Shown here one piece after another: positions 63,701 through 64,000 of a stretch of DNA of 64,000 nucleotides. The stretch covers positions 186,001-250,000 of the forward strand of contig NZ_VDFW01000003.1 of NCBI RefSeq assembly GCF_006152065.1, in the 5' to 3' direction. Numbering within the stretch: position 1 is the first letter of the stretch; each line of letters begins with the position of its first letter. A model generated the notes under the pieces. That model saw only the letters and a program-made list of their open reading frames with translations. It did no database searches and was not told the DNA's origin. This DNA comes from Amycolatopsis alkalitolerans. GTDB lineage: Bacteria > Actinomycetota > Actinomycetes > Mycobacteriales > Pseudonocardiaceae. The translations under genes were made by a program, and so were the position numbers.

Positions 63701-64000
63701 ATGGCGCCTGGTGGTCTCTTCGACTACGACGCCGAAGTGGCGCCGCACAACCGGCGATTCCGCGAAGTCGCCGCCGTCGGCGCGCAGGACCGCGTGCTCG
63801 ACGTCGGCTGCGGCACCGGCCAGTCGACGCGGGAGGCCGCCCGCGCGGCAGCCGCCGGGAGCGTGCTCGGGGTGGATCTGTCCGCTCCCGCGCTCGAACA
63901 GGCTCGTCGGCTCACCGAAGACGAAGGGCTGGGCAACGTCGCGTACCTGCGCGCCGACGCCGCCGCGCACGAGTTCGCCCAGGCGCATTTCGACCTGTGC
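63701..64000 (+). CDS. Class I SAM-dependent methyltransferase (3' end outside window)
   Basis: The first 100 residues are visible. VLDVGCGTGQSTREAARAAA is the SAM-binding loop, and GVDLSAPALEQARRL is motif II. The ATG starts 5 bases after the stop of the preceding gene, so it may belong to the mce transcript. Substrate unknown. Confidence 0.8.
   Translation, partial: MAPGGLFDYDAEVAPHNRRFREVAAVGAQDRVLDVGCGTGQSTREAARAAAAGSVLGVDLSAPALEQARRLTEDEGLGNVAYLRADAAAHEFAQAHFDLC

Overview
The window is high-GC DNA from an actinomycete. The gene content points to the Pseudonocardiaceae, most likely an Amycolatopsis-type organism, although the genus is an inference from gene order and content. Supporting signs are a complete mce lipid-import operon with its own MceG ATPase, a GlfT2-type galactan synthase (arabinogalactan cell wall), an F420-type LLM oxidoreductase, a lon gene under an HspR-type (HAIR) inverted repeat, and the order rpmG-hadA-hadB-tRNA(Trp)-secE-nusG-rplK-rplA ... 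rplJ-rplL, which is also found in mycobacteria.

Layout. (1) Positions 1-10838, minus strand: an exopolysaccharide cluster. Transcription order is AlgD-like nucleotide-sugar dehydrogenase, GT4 glycosyltransferase, two tandem Wzz-like chain-length proteins, AsnB-like amidotransferase, a fused dehydrogenase/Gfo-Idh-MocA oxidoreductase and a heparinase II/III-like enzyme cut by the left edge. Most genes overlap by 4 bases. A strong hairpin buries the ribosome binding site of the first gene. (2) 10.9-18.0 kb: mixed housekeeping and accessory genes (LLM oxidoreductase, secreted YncE-like propeller, HtpX, RfbA, a hydrolase/TetR pair with an operator, a secreted sialidase-like protein, YajQ). (3) 18.16-24.55 kb: a decayed integrated island in the 3' end of tRNA-Tyr, bounded by a 48-bp imperfect duplication of the tRNA end. 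It holds an integrase remnant and a 4.5-kb IS701-type transposon with CTAG target duplication. That transposon carries a TetR regulator and a small membrane protein as cargo, and its transposase is split by a 2.0-kb IS481-type element with a GCAGG duplication. A decayed Phd/RelE-type toxin-antitoxin pair lies at the right edge. (4) 24.9-30.5 kb: cell-envelope glycosylation genes (GtrB-like, GtrA-like, GlfT2-like, large membrane protein).

(5) 30.5-43.4 kb: flavin reductase, LiaF-like protein, mechanosensitive-channel-like protein, split LigC/LigD-polymerase pair, a formyltransferase remnant, lon, a small MITE-like element supplying the stop codon of a methyltransferase, a GNAT enzyme, and a membrane EAL phosphodiesterase with a degenerate GGDEF domain. 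(6) 43.5-51.6 kb: tRNA-Thr, tRNA-Met, rpmG, hadAB, a MazF remnant, an aminotransferase, tRNA-Trp, secE, nusG, rplKA, an antisense-oriented membrane protein, the L10 leader, and rplJL. (7) 51.6-64 kb: a MazEF-type pair with an operator over its start codon, then mceG, a 21-bp perfect palindrome, yrbE-A/B, mceA-F, two Mce-associated membrane proteins and a methyltransferase cut by the right edge.

No rRNA, CRISPR array or complete prophage was seen. The most interesting items are the inferred amidated polyuronate exopolysaccharide pathway with its hairpin-occluded first gene, and the nested, cargo-bearing transposon with tandem TetR operators.
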